NCBI GenBank assembly: GCA_029782335.1
Contig: JAKOVA010000140.1
Span: forward strand, 1 to 38,327
Source: Actinomycetes bacterium
GTDB taxonomy: Bacteria > Actinomycetota > Acidimicrobiia > Acidimicrobiales > Microtrichaceae
DNA length: 38,327 nt
Direction: 5' to 3'
Shown here one piece after another: positions 1-7,213 of this stretch. Under the pieces are notes generated by a model, which saw only the letters and a list, made by a program, of their open reading frames with translations, ran no database searches and was not told the DNA's origin. Numbering within the stretch: the stretch's first letter is position 1; every line of letters begins with the position of its first letter. The translations under genes were made by a program, and so were the position numbers.

Positions 1-150
1 GCCACACAGCTTCACCGCCACCGGAAACCCGAGCCGCTCCGCGGCTGCGGCCGCATCGCGCGGGTTCCCGACCTGTTCCTCGGGAGCGAAGGGCACCCCG
101 AAGGGAGCGAGCACGGCCTTGGAATCCGATTCACTCAACGTGTGACCCAT
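1..150 (-). CDS. ATP-grasp acyl-CoA synthetase (NDP-forming), N-terminal 50 residues only
   Basis: This is the first 50 codons of a gene that continues past the left edge. The protein begins MGHTLSESDSKAVLAPFGVP and runs on through a helix ending in GFPVAVKLCG. The pattern of LSE, then K-LL-x-YGVP, then A-AA-LGFPV-A-VK is typical of the ATP-grasp_5 module of NDP-forming acetate/acyl-CoA synthetases; succinyl-CoA synthetase beta subunits begin in a similar way. Such enzymes interconvert an acyl-CoA and acid plus ATP. The ATG at 150-148 is the only sensible start, and the divergent gene begins 22 bases away. I saw only the N-terminal piece, so the subfamily and whether a CoA-binding domain is fused are unknown. 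Confidence 0.7.
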   Translation of the reverse strand, partial: MGHTLSESDSKAVLAPFGVPFAPEEQVGNPRDAAAAAERLGFPVAVKLCG

Positions 151-165
151 ACGGTTCGTACCGTA
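150..165. promoter_or_regulatory. Palindrome with face-to-face -10 candidates between divergent genes
   Basis: TACGGT-tcgt-ACCGTA is a perfect 6-bp inverted repeat filling most of the 22-base gap between the ATP-grasp gene and the GH84 gene. TACCGT (159-164) lies 8 bases before the plus start. On the minus strand TACGGT (165-160) lies 9 bases before the minus start. Both could be -10 hexamers of nearly leaderless divergent promoters, and the dyad could be an operator. This rests on pattern alone. Confidence 0.4.
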
Positions 166-172
166 GGCGCTC

Positions 173-1444
173 ATGTCACCCAACCTGGTCGGCGCGATCG
201 AAGGCTTCTACGGGACCCCGTGGAGTTGGGAGGAACGGCGAACGATCTGCGACGCCATCGCTGCCGCGGGCGGGAACGCCTACGTCTATGCACCGAAGGA
301 CGACCCGCTTCACCGGGACCGCTGGCGTGAGCTGTACCCGTCCTCGTGGACCGATCGCCTCGAGGAACTCGCCTCGGCAACGACGGTGCGCGTCGGCGTC
401 GCGATCTCCCCCGGGCTGTCCATCGATCCCGACGCCCACTCGGATCGCCGGGACCTCGCAACGAAGGTGCGCCAACTGCTCGACAGCGGCATCTCGCTCG
501 TCGCGCTCACCCTCGATGACGTCCCTTTCGTTGCCGGCCAAGGCGCCGCTCACGGCCGGCTCACCGCCTGGCTACGCGACCAACTCGACGATCAGGTCGA
601 CCTGGTCATGGTTCCGAACCACTACACGGGCTGCGTCTCGACCCCCTATCTCGAGGGGTTGCGGGCGACGGTTCCCCCCGAGGTTCCGATCGGCTGGACC
701 GGCGCACACGTCGTCAACGATCGCATCACCCGCGAAGAACTGGACGCCTGGACGACGATGATGGAGGGGCGGGCACCACTGTTGTGGGACAACTACCCGG
801 TCAACGACCTCGTGATGTCCGACCGCCTGTTCCTCGGACCGCTCCGCGGGCGTGAGCCGGACCTCGCCGCTGGATTGAGCGGATATCTGGCGAACGGAGC
901 GGTGCCGGCGCTCGCCTCGATCCCCCCGATCCGCTCCGCGGTCGCGTGGGCGACCGGAGGCGATCCGCTCCAGGAGTGGGCGACGGCGATCGGGGATGCG
1001 GAGGTGCTGGGCCTCTGTGTCGACGAGATCCGGTTGTCCGAACTCCTCGACGCCGGGGACCTCGACGCGGCCGACGCGCTGCTCGCGGCCGCCGAGACCT
1101 GCGAGGCCGCGAACCTGGGTGAGGCCGTTGCTCCATGGGTGGAGGCGGTCCGCGCCGAGGCGGCGGTCGGGCGCATCGCGATCCGGCTCCTCCGCGGCCC
1201 GGAACCGTCGCAGCGCACGCTCGAGCTGATGGCGCTCGGCGTCTCCTGGCCGTCGATCCGTCGCAATGCCGTCTCGGTGTTCGGGCCGCGCCACGGGTTC
1301 CGACCGGTGATGGGACAGGATGCGGAGGGCAACTGGACGTGTGACGGCGCCGCGCTCGACCACGACCGCAACGCGATCGATCGGCTCGTCGTCGACGCCC
1401 TCGCTGCGAGTGGCTCCGACATCGCTCACGCGGATGCTCGGTAG
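173..1444 (+). CDS. GH84-type beta-N-acetylglucosaminidase-like protein
   Basis: The 423-residue protein resembles the catalytic barrel of glycoside hydrolase family 84 (bacterial O-GlcNAcase/hyaluronidase type), which removes terminal N-acetylglucosamine by substrate-assisted catalysis. It opens with GAIEGFYGTPWSWEER (residues 7-22), the family's first strand, then YAPKDDPLHR near 39-48. The expected catalytic aspartate pair is D115-D116 in LTLDDVPF. WTGAHVV (175-181) and WDNYPVND (205-212) match substrate-binding segments, including the conserved asparagine. There is no signal peptide and no carbohydrate-binding or Big domain, so a cytoplasmic enzyme working on an intracellular or imported GlcNAc compound is inferred. 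The ATG at 173 is kept because homology starts at residue 5. It is followed 11 bases later by two further genes in the same direction. Confidence 0.75.
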   Translation: MSPNLVGAIEGFYGTPWSWEERRTICDAIAAAGGNAYVYAPKDDPLHRDRWRELYPSSWTDRLEELASATTVRVGVAISPGLSIDPDAHSDRRDLATKVRQLLDSGISLVALTLDDVPFVAGQGAAHGRLTAWLRDQLDDQVDLVMVPNHYTGCVSTPYLEGLRATVPPEVPIGWTGAHVVNDRITREELDAWTTMMEGRAPLLWDNYPVNDLVMSDRLFLGPLRGREPDLAAGLSGYLANGAVPALASIPPIRSAVAWATGGDPLQEWATAIGDAEVLGLCVDEIRLSELLDAGDLDAADALLAAAETCEAANLGEAVAPWVEAVRAEAAVGRIAIRLLRGPEPSQRTLELMALGVSWPSIRRNAVSVFGPRHGFRPVMGQDAEGNWTCDGAALDHDRNAIDRLVVDALAASGSDIAHADAR

Positions 1445-1455
1445 CCTCGACTCCG

Positions 1456-1845
1456 ATGCACATCCTCGCCGCTCTTTTCATCGACAGCATCGACGTTCGA
1501 CAGGTGCCGGGCCCGTCGACGCGGCTCGACCTGCTCGGCGTCCAGTTCTCCGCGCCGGCACCGGCCCCGCTCCCCCTCACCTGGGCCCCCCACCTCTGTG
1601 TCGTCGTCCACTGTGCGCCCACCGAACCCACGAACGCGGCGCTCGAAGTCCAGTTCCTCCGCGACGGCGAGCAGATCGCCCGAAACGTCCAGCCGCTCGA
1701 GGTGGAACAGGGCAAGTTCAACTACCGACTCGTCCGGGCGGAAATGGAGTTCACCGAGTACGGCACCGTCGAGGCGCACTGCCGAATCGACCTCGGCCCG
1801 GTCACCGTCGTGCCCTACACGCTGCTCCCACCGCCGGGCGGGTGA
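1456..1845 (+). CDS. Conserved hypothetical protein, probable beta-sandwich (DUF6941-like)
   Basis: This 129-residue protein has no signal peptide or membrane segment. It begins MHILAALFIDSIDVR and alternates hydrophobic and polar residues throughout, as in an all-beta fold. Recognisable stretches are VEFQFLRDGEQIARNVQPL-like (as VQFLRDGEQIARNVQPLEVE, about residues 70-89) and YGTVEAHCRIDLGPVTVVP (about 103-121). I associate this pattern with uncharacterised actinobacterial proteins of the DUF6941 type, but I am not certain of the family number. No function is known to me. It sits 11 bases after the GH84-like gene and overlaps the FIST gene by 4 bases, so the three are probably co-transcribed. 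Confidence 0.7.
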   Translation: MHILAALFIDSIDVRQVPGPSTRLDLLGVQFSAPAPAPLPLTWAPHLCVVVHCAPTEPTNAALEVQFLRDGEQIARNVQPLEVEQGKFNYRLVRAEMEFTEYGTVEAHCRIDLGPVTVVPYTLLPPPGG

Positions 1846-2984
1846 ACCCCAGATACGCCGCCTCGCTTTCCGAACACCCGCTGGCGGCACAGGCGGTCGG
1901 CGAGACGGCGGGCGGCATCCTCGACGTACTCGACGCACCACCGGACCTGCTCGTCGCGTTCATGAGCCCCGAGCACCTTCCGATGGTGAACGAGATCACC
2001 AGGACGTTGCGCTCCGTGCTGAACCCGAGGGTCCTCCTCGGAGCCGCCGGCGCCGAGGTGTTGGGAACCGCCCAGAAGCTGGGTGGCGGCCCGGGCCTGG
2101 CACTGTTCGCGGCGAGATTCGGCACGGAGATCACCCCCATGCGCATGGAGTCGTTCGTCGGCCCCGACGACGAACTGCTCATCACCGGCGGGAACGGGTT
2201 GGAGCGGGGCGAAGGAACGCTGCTGATCCTCGCTGACGAGTCGTCGTTTCCCGTCGACGCGGTCATCGACCACCTGAGCGACGCGGTCCCCGACGTTCAG
2301 ATCACCGGAGGTCTTGTCCCCACGTCACGACGACCCGGGGCCCGCACGATGATCCTCGACGACGAGCGCTTCTCCGATGGAGCGGTCGGCGTACTGATCC
2401 CTTCCGATGTGGCCGCCTCCTGCCTCGTGAGCCAGGGCTGCCGACCGATCGGCGAGCCGATGGTGGTGACCAAGGCGGAAGGCGGTGTCGTCTACGAACT
2501 CGCCGGGCGTCCGGCGTTGGAGCGCCTGATGGGCGACGTCGACCAGCTCGACGCGCCCAGCAGGGCGCTCGCCGCAACCGACCTGCGCATCGGCGTCGTC
2601 GTCGACGAACACCGCAGCGACTTCGGGCCCGGCGATTTCCTCATCCGCGGCGTCATCGGGGCGGACCGCAGCAACGGGGCCGTCGCGATCGGCGCACCCG
2701 TGGAGGTGGGAACCACCGTCCAGTTCCACGTTCGGGATCCGGCCACCGCCGACGAGGAACTGCAGTCGCTGCTCGCGGACCGCGACGCGTCGGCGGCGCT
2801 CGCCTTCACCTGTACCGACCGTGGTGGCTCAACGGGCGGTTCGATCCACCATGACGCCACCCTCATCACCGAGACGCTCGGCCTCATCCCGACGGCCGGG
2901 ATGTTCTGCCCCGGCGAGATCGGTCCGGTCGGCGGACGTTCGTTCCTCCACCGCGTGAGCGCATCGCTCGTCCTGTTCGCCTGA
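1842..2984 (+). CDS. FIST-domain signal-sensing protein
   Basis: The 380-residue protein has a FIST_N domain (about 20-200) followed by FIST_C (about 210-375). The end, GMFCPGEIGPVGGRSFLHR and then ASLVLF, is diagnostic of FIST_C. FIST domains are predicted sensors of small ligands such as amino acids and often act with signalling proteins, but this one is free-standing, with no histidine kinase, GGDEF or methyl-accepting domain attached. The frame is open upstream to 1320, but that part lies inside the two preceding genes. The GTG at 1842 overlaps the upstream stop as GTGA, the coupling used repeatedly in this window, and starts just before the conserved N-terminal helix. Its partner protein is not evident. 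Confidence 0.8.
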   Translation: MNPRYAASLSEHPLAAQAVGETAGGILDVLDAPPDLLVAFMSPEHLPMVNEITRTLRSVLNPRVLLGAAGAEVLGTAQKLGGGPGLALFAARFGTEITPMRMESFVGPDDELLITGGNGLERGEGTLLILADESSFPVDAVIDHLSDAVPDVQITGGLVPTSRRPGARTMILDDERFSDGAVGVLIPSDVAASCLVSQGCRPIGEPMVVTKAEGGVVYELAGRPALERLMGDVDQLDAPSRALAATDLRIGVVVDEHRSDFGPGDFLIRGVIGADRSNGAVAIGAPVEVGTTVQFHVRDPATADEELQSLLADRDASAALAFTCTDRGGSTGGSIHHDATLITETLGLIPTAGMFCPGEIGPVGGRSFLHRVSASLVLFA

Positions 2985-3004
2985 ACGGTGGTCCGGGGCC
3001 GGTA

Positions 3005-3026
3005 CGGCGCTCTACCCGCCGCGCCG
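3005..3026 (+). terminator. Possible stem-loop after the FIST gene
   Basis: CGGCGC-N10-GCGCCG is a perfect 6-bp inverted repeat starting 20 bases after the FIST stop. It is GC-rich but followed by a run of A, not T, so it is not a canonical intrinsic terminator. It could still act as a 3' stabilising or factor-assisted structure. Confidence 0.25.
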
Positions 3027-3050
3027 AAAAGCCCGACACCGCACACGGGG

Positions 3051-3056
3051 TAGCGT
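3051..3056 (+). promoter_or_regulatory. Candidate -10 hexamer for the tkt-tal operon
   Basis: TAGCGT fits the TAnnnT form and lies 37 bases before the chosen transketolase start, in the only gap upstream of it (2985-3093). No convincing -35 is visible. Confidence 0.35.
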
Positions 3057-3093
3057 GCGAGGTACCACCCGATCCGAGACGAGGCAGGCACAC

Positions 3094-5082
3094 GTGGGTG
3101 AATCATCGGGCGAACGGCCCGTCGACGAAGCATTCGAGACCCGTGCGATCAACGTGGTCCGAGCCATCGGGATGGACGGCCCCGCCGCGGCGAACAGCGG
3201 GCACCAGGGCACGGCGATGGCGCTCGCGCCGCTCGCGCACGTCCTGTTCAGCCGGGTGATGCGTTATGACGCCGAGGCTCCCCACTGGCCCGACCGCGAT
3301 CGTTTCGTCCTCTCCAACGGCCATGCGTCGATCCTCCAGTACGCGATGCTCCACCTCTGTGGCTTCGGGGTCACCCTCGACGACCTCCGCGCGTTCCGCC
3401 AGTGGGGCTCACGGACACCCGGCCACCCAGAGGTCCACCACACGCCTGGGGTCGAGGTCACGACCGGCCCGCTGGGCCAGGGCATCGCGAACGCGGTCGG
3501 CATGGCGATCGCGGAACGCTCCCTGCGGGCGCGTTTCGGCGCCGACGTCTGCAACCACCACATCTGGGCGATCGCCGGCGACGGCTGCCTGTCCGAGGGC
3601 ATCAGCCACGAGGCCGCGTCGCTGGCGGGCCACCAGCGGCTCGGCAACCTGACCGTCGTCTACGACGACAACCACATCACCATCGACGGGCCGACCGAAC
3701 TCTCCCTCACCGACGACGCCCCAGGCCGATTCCGGGCGTACGGCTGGCACGTCATCGAACTCGGCGAGGCCGCCGAGGACCTCACCGCAATGGAAGGGGC
3801 GTTGCGCGACTCCCGTGACGTCACCGACCGGCCGACCTTGATCGTCCTGCGGAGCCACATCGCCTACCCCTCCGCACGACACACCGACGACCCCGCCGCG
3901 CACGGTCTCGCGTTCGACGCCGATGAGATCGCCGCCACGAAGGCGGCGATGGGCCTGCCCGCCGATCAGAGCTTCTACGTGCCCGACGACGTCGCCGCGT
4001 TCTATCGCGAGGCGGGCCGTCGCGGACGTGGCGCCCGTCTCGCGTGGGAATCCGCCCTGCCGAGCGCGCTCGGCGACCGGGACGAACTCTGGCGGCAAAC
4101 CCTCGACGCGAAGCCGTCACCGGGATGGGAAGCACGGCTTCCGTCGTTCTCCCCCGGGGAGAAGGTCGCCACGAGGGTCGCCCTCGCCAAAGCGTTGAGC
4201 GCGGCCACCGACGACGTCCCGGCGCTCATCGCCGGTGGCGCCGACCTCACCGGGAACACCGGGACCGAGCTCAAGGGCGCCGTCGCCATGTCGGCGGAGA
4301 CACCCGAAGGTCACCAGCTCCACTTCGGGATCCGCGAGCACGCGATGGGCGCCACGATGAACGGCATGGCCCTCCACGGCGGGGTCTTCCCGGTCGGTGG
4401 CACGTTCCTCGTCTTCTCCGACTACATGCGGCCCGCCGTGCGGCTCGCCGCGTTGATGCAGGCGAAGGTGCTCTTTGCGTGGTCACACGACTCGGTCGGT
4501 GTCGGCGAGGACGGTCCGACCCACCAGCCGGTCGAGCATCTCGCTGCACTCCGAGCGATTCCCGACCTGCCGGTGGTCCGTCCAGGCGACGCGAACGAGT
4601 GCGTCGCTGCGTTGCGCTGGGCGGTCGAGGGCGACGGCCCCGTGGCGCTGATCATGTCGCGCCAAGGGCTGCCGGTGCTCGAGAACACCTCCGCCGAGGG
4701 GGTCGCCCGCGGGGGGTACGTGCTGCGCGACGACCCCGAAGCGTCGATCACCCTCGTGGCGACCGGCTCCGAGGTCGCGGTCGCACTCGACGCCGCGGCA
4801 CAGCTCGCTGCGTCCGGCACCGCCGCACGCGTCGTCTCGCTGCCGTGCTGGGAGTGGTTCGAAGCCCAGACCGACGAGTATCGGGCCTCGGTGCTCGGTG
4901 CCGTGCCTCGGCTCGGGGTCGAGGCGGCGGTCTCGCTCGGCTGGTGCCGCTGGGTCGACGACGTGGTGTCCATCGACCGCTTCGGCGCTTCCGCACCCGG
5001 AGATGTGGTGATGTCGGAGTTCGGGATCACCGCCGATCACGTCGCGCAGCGGGCCGCCGCGCTGCTCACGAAAGGAACCTGA
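3094..5082 (+). CDS. tkt: Transketolase
   Basis: The thiamine-diphosphate enzyme of the non-oxidative pentose phosphate pathway moves two-carbon ketol units between sugar phosphates in the cytoplasm. The 662-residue length matches family norms. Visible hallmarks are SGHQG with H37, SNGHAS with H77, the HPEVHHTPGVEVTTGPLGQG substrate and cofactor segment (111-130), and the ThDP/metal motif beginning GDG (162-164) with E168 and ending in the NHITIDG strand. The central pyrimidine domain carries HFGIREHAMG and the catalytic-glutamate region, and the C-terminal domain is intact. The frame is open to a GTG at 3055, but the GTG at 3094 has a purine-rich GAGGCAGG just upstream and gives an N-terminus like other transketolases. 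Transaldolase follows 2 bases later with its own AAAGGA ribosome site. Confidence 0.95.
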   Translation: MGESSGERPVDEAFETRAINVVRAIGMDGPAAANSGHQGTAMALAPLAHVLFSRVMRYDAEAPHWPDRDRFVLSNGHASILQYAMLHLCGFGVTLDDLRAFRQWGSRTPGHPEVHHTPGVEVTTGPLGQGIANAVGMAIAERSLRARFGADVCNHHIWAIAGDGCLSEGISHEAASLAGHQRLGNLTVVYDDNHITIDGPTELSLTDDAPGRFRAYGWHVIELGEAAEDLTAMEGALRDSRDVTDRPTLIVLRSHIAYPSARHTDDPAAHGLAFDADEIAATKAAMGLPADQSFYVPDDVAAFYREAGRRGRGARLAWESALPSALGDRDELWRQTLDAKPSPGWEARLPSFSPGEKVATRVALAKALSAATDDVPALIAGGADLTGNTGTELKGAVAMSAETPEGHQLHFGIREHAMGATMNGMALHGGVFPVGGTFLVFSDYMRPAVRLAALMQAKVLFAWSHDSVGVGEDGPTHQPVEHLAALRAIPDLPVVRPGDANECVAALRWAVEGDGPVALIMSRQGLPVLENTSAEGVARGGYVLRDDPEASITLVATGSEVAVALDAAAQLAASGTAARVVSLPCWEWFEAQTDEYRASVLGAVPRLGVEAAVSLGWCRWVDDVVSIDRFGASAPGDVVMSEFGITADHVAQRAAALLTKGT

Positions 5083-5084
5083 CC

Positions 5085-6179
5085 ATGGGTCGCTTGCACG
5101 AGTTGTACGACCAAGCCGGACAGAGCCCGTGGCTCGACAACCTCCGGCGTGACTGGCTCGCCTCGGGTGAGCTCGCGGGGTGGGTCGAACGCGGCATCCG
5201 TGGCGTGACGGCGAACCCGACGATCTTCCAGAAGGCCATCGAGTCGAGCGCCGCCTACGACGAGCAGTTCGCCGACCTCGTCACCGGCGGATCGACGATC
5301 GACGAGGCGTACTGGGAGCTCGTCACCGCGGACATCACCAACGCGCTCGGCGTGCTCCGCCCGGTGCACGATTCCTCGCAGGGCGAGGACGGCTACGTCT
5401 CGCTCGAGGTCGACCCCGGCCTGGCCCGTGATGCAGCAGGAACCGTCGCCGCCGCGATGTCACTGCACGAACAGATCGCGCAACCGAATCTCTACGTGAA
5501 GATCCCCGCGACCGCCGAGGGCGTCGACGCGATCCATCAGATGATCGCCGCCGGCCGCAGCATCAACGTGACGCTCATCTTCTCTCTGGAGCGCTACGCC
5601 GAGGCCATCGAGGCATACCTCTCGGGACTCGAAGCGTGCTCCGGCGATCTGTCGACAGTGTCGAGCGTCGCGTCGTTCTTCATCAGCCGCGTCGACACGG
5701 AGGTCGACCGGCGCCTCGACGCCATCGGAACCGACGCCGCCCTCGCCCTGCGAGGACGAGGTGCCGTCGCACAGGGACAGTTGGCCTACGAGCTGTTCCG
5801 CGACCGTTTCCGTGGCCCCCGTTGGGACGCGCTCGTTGCCCGTGGTGCACGGCTTCAGCGTCCCTTGTGGGCATCGACGTCCACGAAGAACCCGGCGTAT
5901 CCCGACACCCTCTATGTTGACGAGCTCATCGGCCCCGACACCGTCAACACCCTTCCGGAGGCGACGATCACGGCGTTCGAGGACCACGGCACGGTTGCCC
6001 GTACGATCGACGCCGGCCTCGACGAGGCGCACCGGACATGGGACGCGATCGGTTCGCTCGTCGACCTCGACGACGTGGGACGCACCCTCGAAGACCAGGG
6101 CGTCGCAGCCTTCAGCAAGTCGATGGACGAGCTGTACACCTCGCTGGGCCACAAGGCCGAGGCGATCCGAGCACGCTGA
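5085..6179 (+). CDS. tal: Transaldolase
   Basis: The protein transfers the dihydroxyacetone group from sedoheptulose 7-phosphate to glyceraldehyde 3-phosphate via a lysine Schiff base. At 364 residues it is the long form usual in actinobacteria, not fused to glucose-6-phosphate isomerase. Diagnostic segments are SPWLDNLRRDWL near the N-terminus, GVTANPTIFQKAI, the Schiff-base lysine in NLYVKIPAT (about 128-136), INVTLIFSLERY, FFISRVDTEVD, and STSTKNPAYPD near the C-terminus. The start ATG is preceded by AAAGGA at the proper distance, in the last codons of tkt. With tkt it forms a two-gene operon for the non-oxidative pentose phosphate pathway. Confidence 0.95.
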   Translation: MGRLHELYDQAGQSPWLDNLRRDWLASGELAGWVERGIRGVTANPTIFQKAIESSAAYDEQFADLVTGGSTIDEAYWELVTADITNALGVLRPVHDSSQGEDGYVSLEVDPGLARDAAGTVAAAMSLHEQIAQPNLYVKIPATAEGVDAIHQMIAAGRSINVTLIFSLERYAEAIEAYLSGLEACSGDLSTVSSVASFFISRVDTEVDRRLDAIGTDAALALRGRGAVAQGQLAYELFRDRFRGPRWDALVARGARLQRPLWASTSTKNPAYPDTLYVDELIGPDTVNTLPEATITAFEDHGTVARTIDAGLDEAHRTWDAIGSLVDLDDVGRTLEDQGVAAFSKSMDELYTSLGHKAEAIRAR

Positions 6180-6204
6180 GCCCGCCGCGCCCGACGGAGG
6201 GCTC
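6178..6204. terminator. Weak inverted repeat between convergent tal and uspA
   Basis: GAGCCC-N15-GGGCTC lies across the 28-base gap between two converging genes and includes the tal stop codon. There is no T-run on either side. It is plausible only as a weak bidirectional terminator. Confidence 0.25.
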
Positions 6205-6207
6205 GAT

Positions 6208-6627
6208 TCAGCGGACGATCAACACCGACAACGGCGCGCGGTGCACCACCTCATTGGTGACCGACCCGATCCAGCTCATCGCACCCCCGTGACCGCGGTG
6301 GCCGACGACGAGCAGATCCGCGTCGACCTCGGCACACACCGCGATCAGCGCGTCGGCGGGTCGACCCTGGCGGATCACGACGTCGATCTCGACGACGAGT
6401 TCCGCGCTACGCCGCCGAGCCTCGGCGATGAGTTCGTTGCGGAGCTGCTCGTCCGCCTCGTACACCTCGCCGAGCGTTGCGCCCAGTCCGAGGCTCGTCC
6501 ACGCCGAGAGGTACTCGACGTGGACCGCGGTGACCGCGGCGCCTTCGGTCGAAGCGAGCTGCAACGCGGCGTCGAAGCCCGCCCAGCTCTCGGGTGAACC
6601 ATCGACGCCGACCACGATCCGTTCCAT
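6208..6627 (-). CDS. Universal stress protein, UspA family
   Basis: This single-domain 139-residue Usp protein starts MERIVVGVDGSPES, the conserved first strand and loop. It ends in the ATP-binding signature GHRGHGGAMSWIGSVT and APLSVLIV. The glycine pattern G-x2-G-x8-G-S is one residue shorter than the textbook G-x2-G-x9-G-S/T but is otherwise intact, so ATP binding is likely. Such proteins bind ATP and modulate survival under stress, with no defined substrate. The start is the ATG at 6627; longer frames upstream lack homology. It diverges from the HxlR gene, and the 85-base gap between them carries a palindrome, so the two may be co-regulated. Confidence 0.9.
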   Translation of the reverse strand: MERIVVGVDGSPESWAGFDAALQLASTEGAAVTAVHVEYLSAWTSLGLGATLGEVYEADEQLRNELIAEARRRSAELVVEIDVVIRQGRPADALIAVCAEVDADLLVVGHRGHGGAMSWIGSVTNEVVHRAPLSVLIVR

Positions 6628-6683
6628 GGTCGGGCATCTTGTCATCCCCGGAGCGCGGCCCGGAACCAGCCGATCGACGACTG

Positions 6684-6700
6684 AGTTCGGATTCCGAACT
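6684..6700. promoter_or_regulatory. 17-bp palindrome, candidate operator of the HxlR regulator
   Basis: AGTTCGG-ATT-CCGAACT has perfect 7-bp arms around a 3-bp centre. It is directly upstream of, and overlaps by one base, the -10 candidate of the HxlR gene, in the divergent gap with uspA. The placement is what an autoregulating winged-helix dimer would need. The protein-site link is inference. Confidence 0.55.
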
Positions 6701-6705
6701 AAGGT
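6700..6705 (+). promoter_or_regulatory. -10 candidate giving a leaderless hxlR-fbiC transcript
   Basis: TAAGGT ends 7 bases before the ATG at 6713. Transcription would start at or beside the A of the start codon, and no Shine-Dalgarno sequence is present. This agrees with similar TAnnnT hexamers ahead of several other first genes in the window. Confidence 0.45.
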
Positions 6706-6712
6706 CCGACCG

Positions 6713-7213
6713 ATGCGCGACTCCGCCCCGGACTGCTCGATCGCCCGGGCGCTGGAGATCATCGGTGATCGCTGGACGATTCTCATCCTGCGCGACGCGT
6801 TCCGCGGGATTCGCCGCTTCGACGAGTTCCGCCGTGATCTCGACATCGCTCGGCCCGTGCTTGCCGACCGGCTCCGCAAGCTCGTCGATCACGGCATCCT
6901 CCAGAAGGTCCGCTACCAGGACCACCCACCTCGCGACGAGTACCGCCTGACGCCGATGGGCCGCGAGCTGTCGCCGGCGCTGGTCGCCCTGATGCGCTGG
7001 GGTGACACCTACCTCAACGACGGGGCGCCACCGACCGTGCTCATCCACGACGCCTGCGGGGCAGCCCTCGAGCAGGGCTTTTGGTGCCCGCAGTGCCGCC
7101 GCACCTTCTCACCCCGCCAGATCGCGAGCCGACCCGGACCAGGCACGTCGCCGGATGGACGCTCCGACCCCACCGATTCAGCGCACGGAGGTCAACGTGC
7201 CCACACCCATTGA
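6713..7213 (+). CDS. HxlR-family winged-helix transcriptional regulator with Cys-rich tail
   Basis: The 166-residue protein starts with the HxlR core: C8 just ahead of the first helix, IGDRWTILILRD (17-28), RRFDEFRRDL, and the wing near RDEYRLTPMGREL (74-86). HxlR proteins bind DNA as dimers, and several sense electrophiles or redox state through the N-terminal cysteine. After residue 110 there is an extra tail with C115 and a FWCPQC pair (C125, C128), as in the subfamily with a zinc-ribbon-like extension. The last 25 residues look disordered. It is the first gene of a co-directional run, and its 3' end overlaps fbiC by 17 bases. The adjacent palindrome at 6684-6700 suggests it controls itself and possibly uspA. 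Confidence 0.88.
   Translation: MRDSAPDCSIARALEIIGDRWTILILRDAFRGIRRFDEFRRDLDIARPVLADRLRKLVDHGILQKVRYQDHPPRDEYRLTPMGRELSPALVALMRWGDTYLNDGAPPTVLIHDACGAALEQGFWCPQCRRTFSPRQIASRPGPGTSPDGRSDPTDSAHGGQRAHTH

Noticed and set aside
1320-1841. N-terminal extension of the FIST gene
   Set aside because: The extension lies inside the GH84-like and DUF6941-like genes in another frame and has no homology; the GTGA overlap at 1842 explains the true start.
3055-3093. Earlier GTG start for transketolase
   Set aside because: It has no ribosome site and overlaps the -10-like TAGCGT; the GTG at 3094 has a purine-rich site and fits family length.
6208-6879. Longer universal stress protein with about 84 extra N-terminal residues
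   Set aside because: The extra part is Arg/Ser-rich with no homology and would run through the palindrome and HxlR promoter; Usp homology begins exactly at the ATG at 6627.
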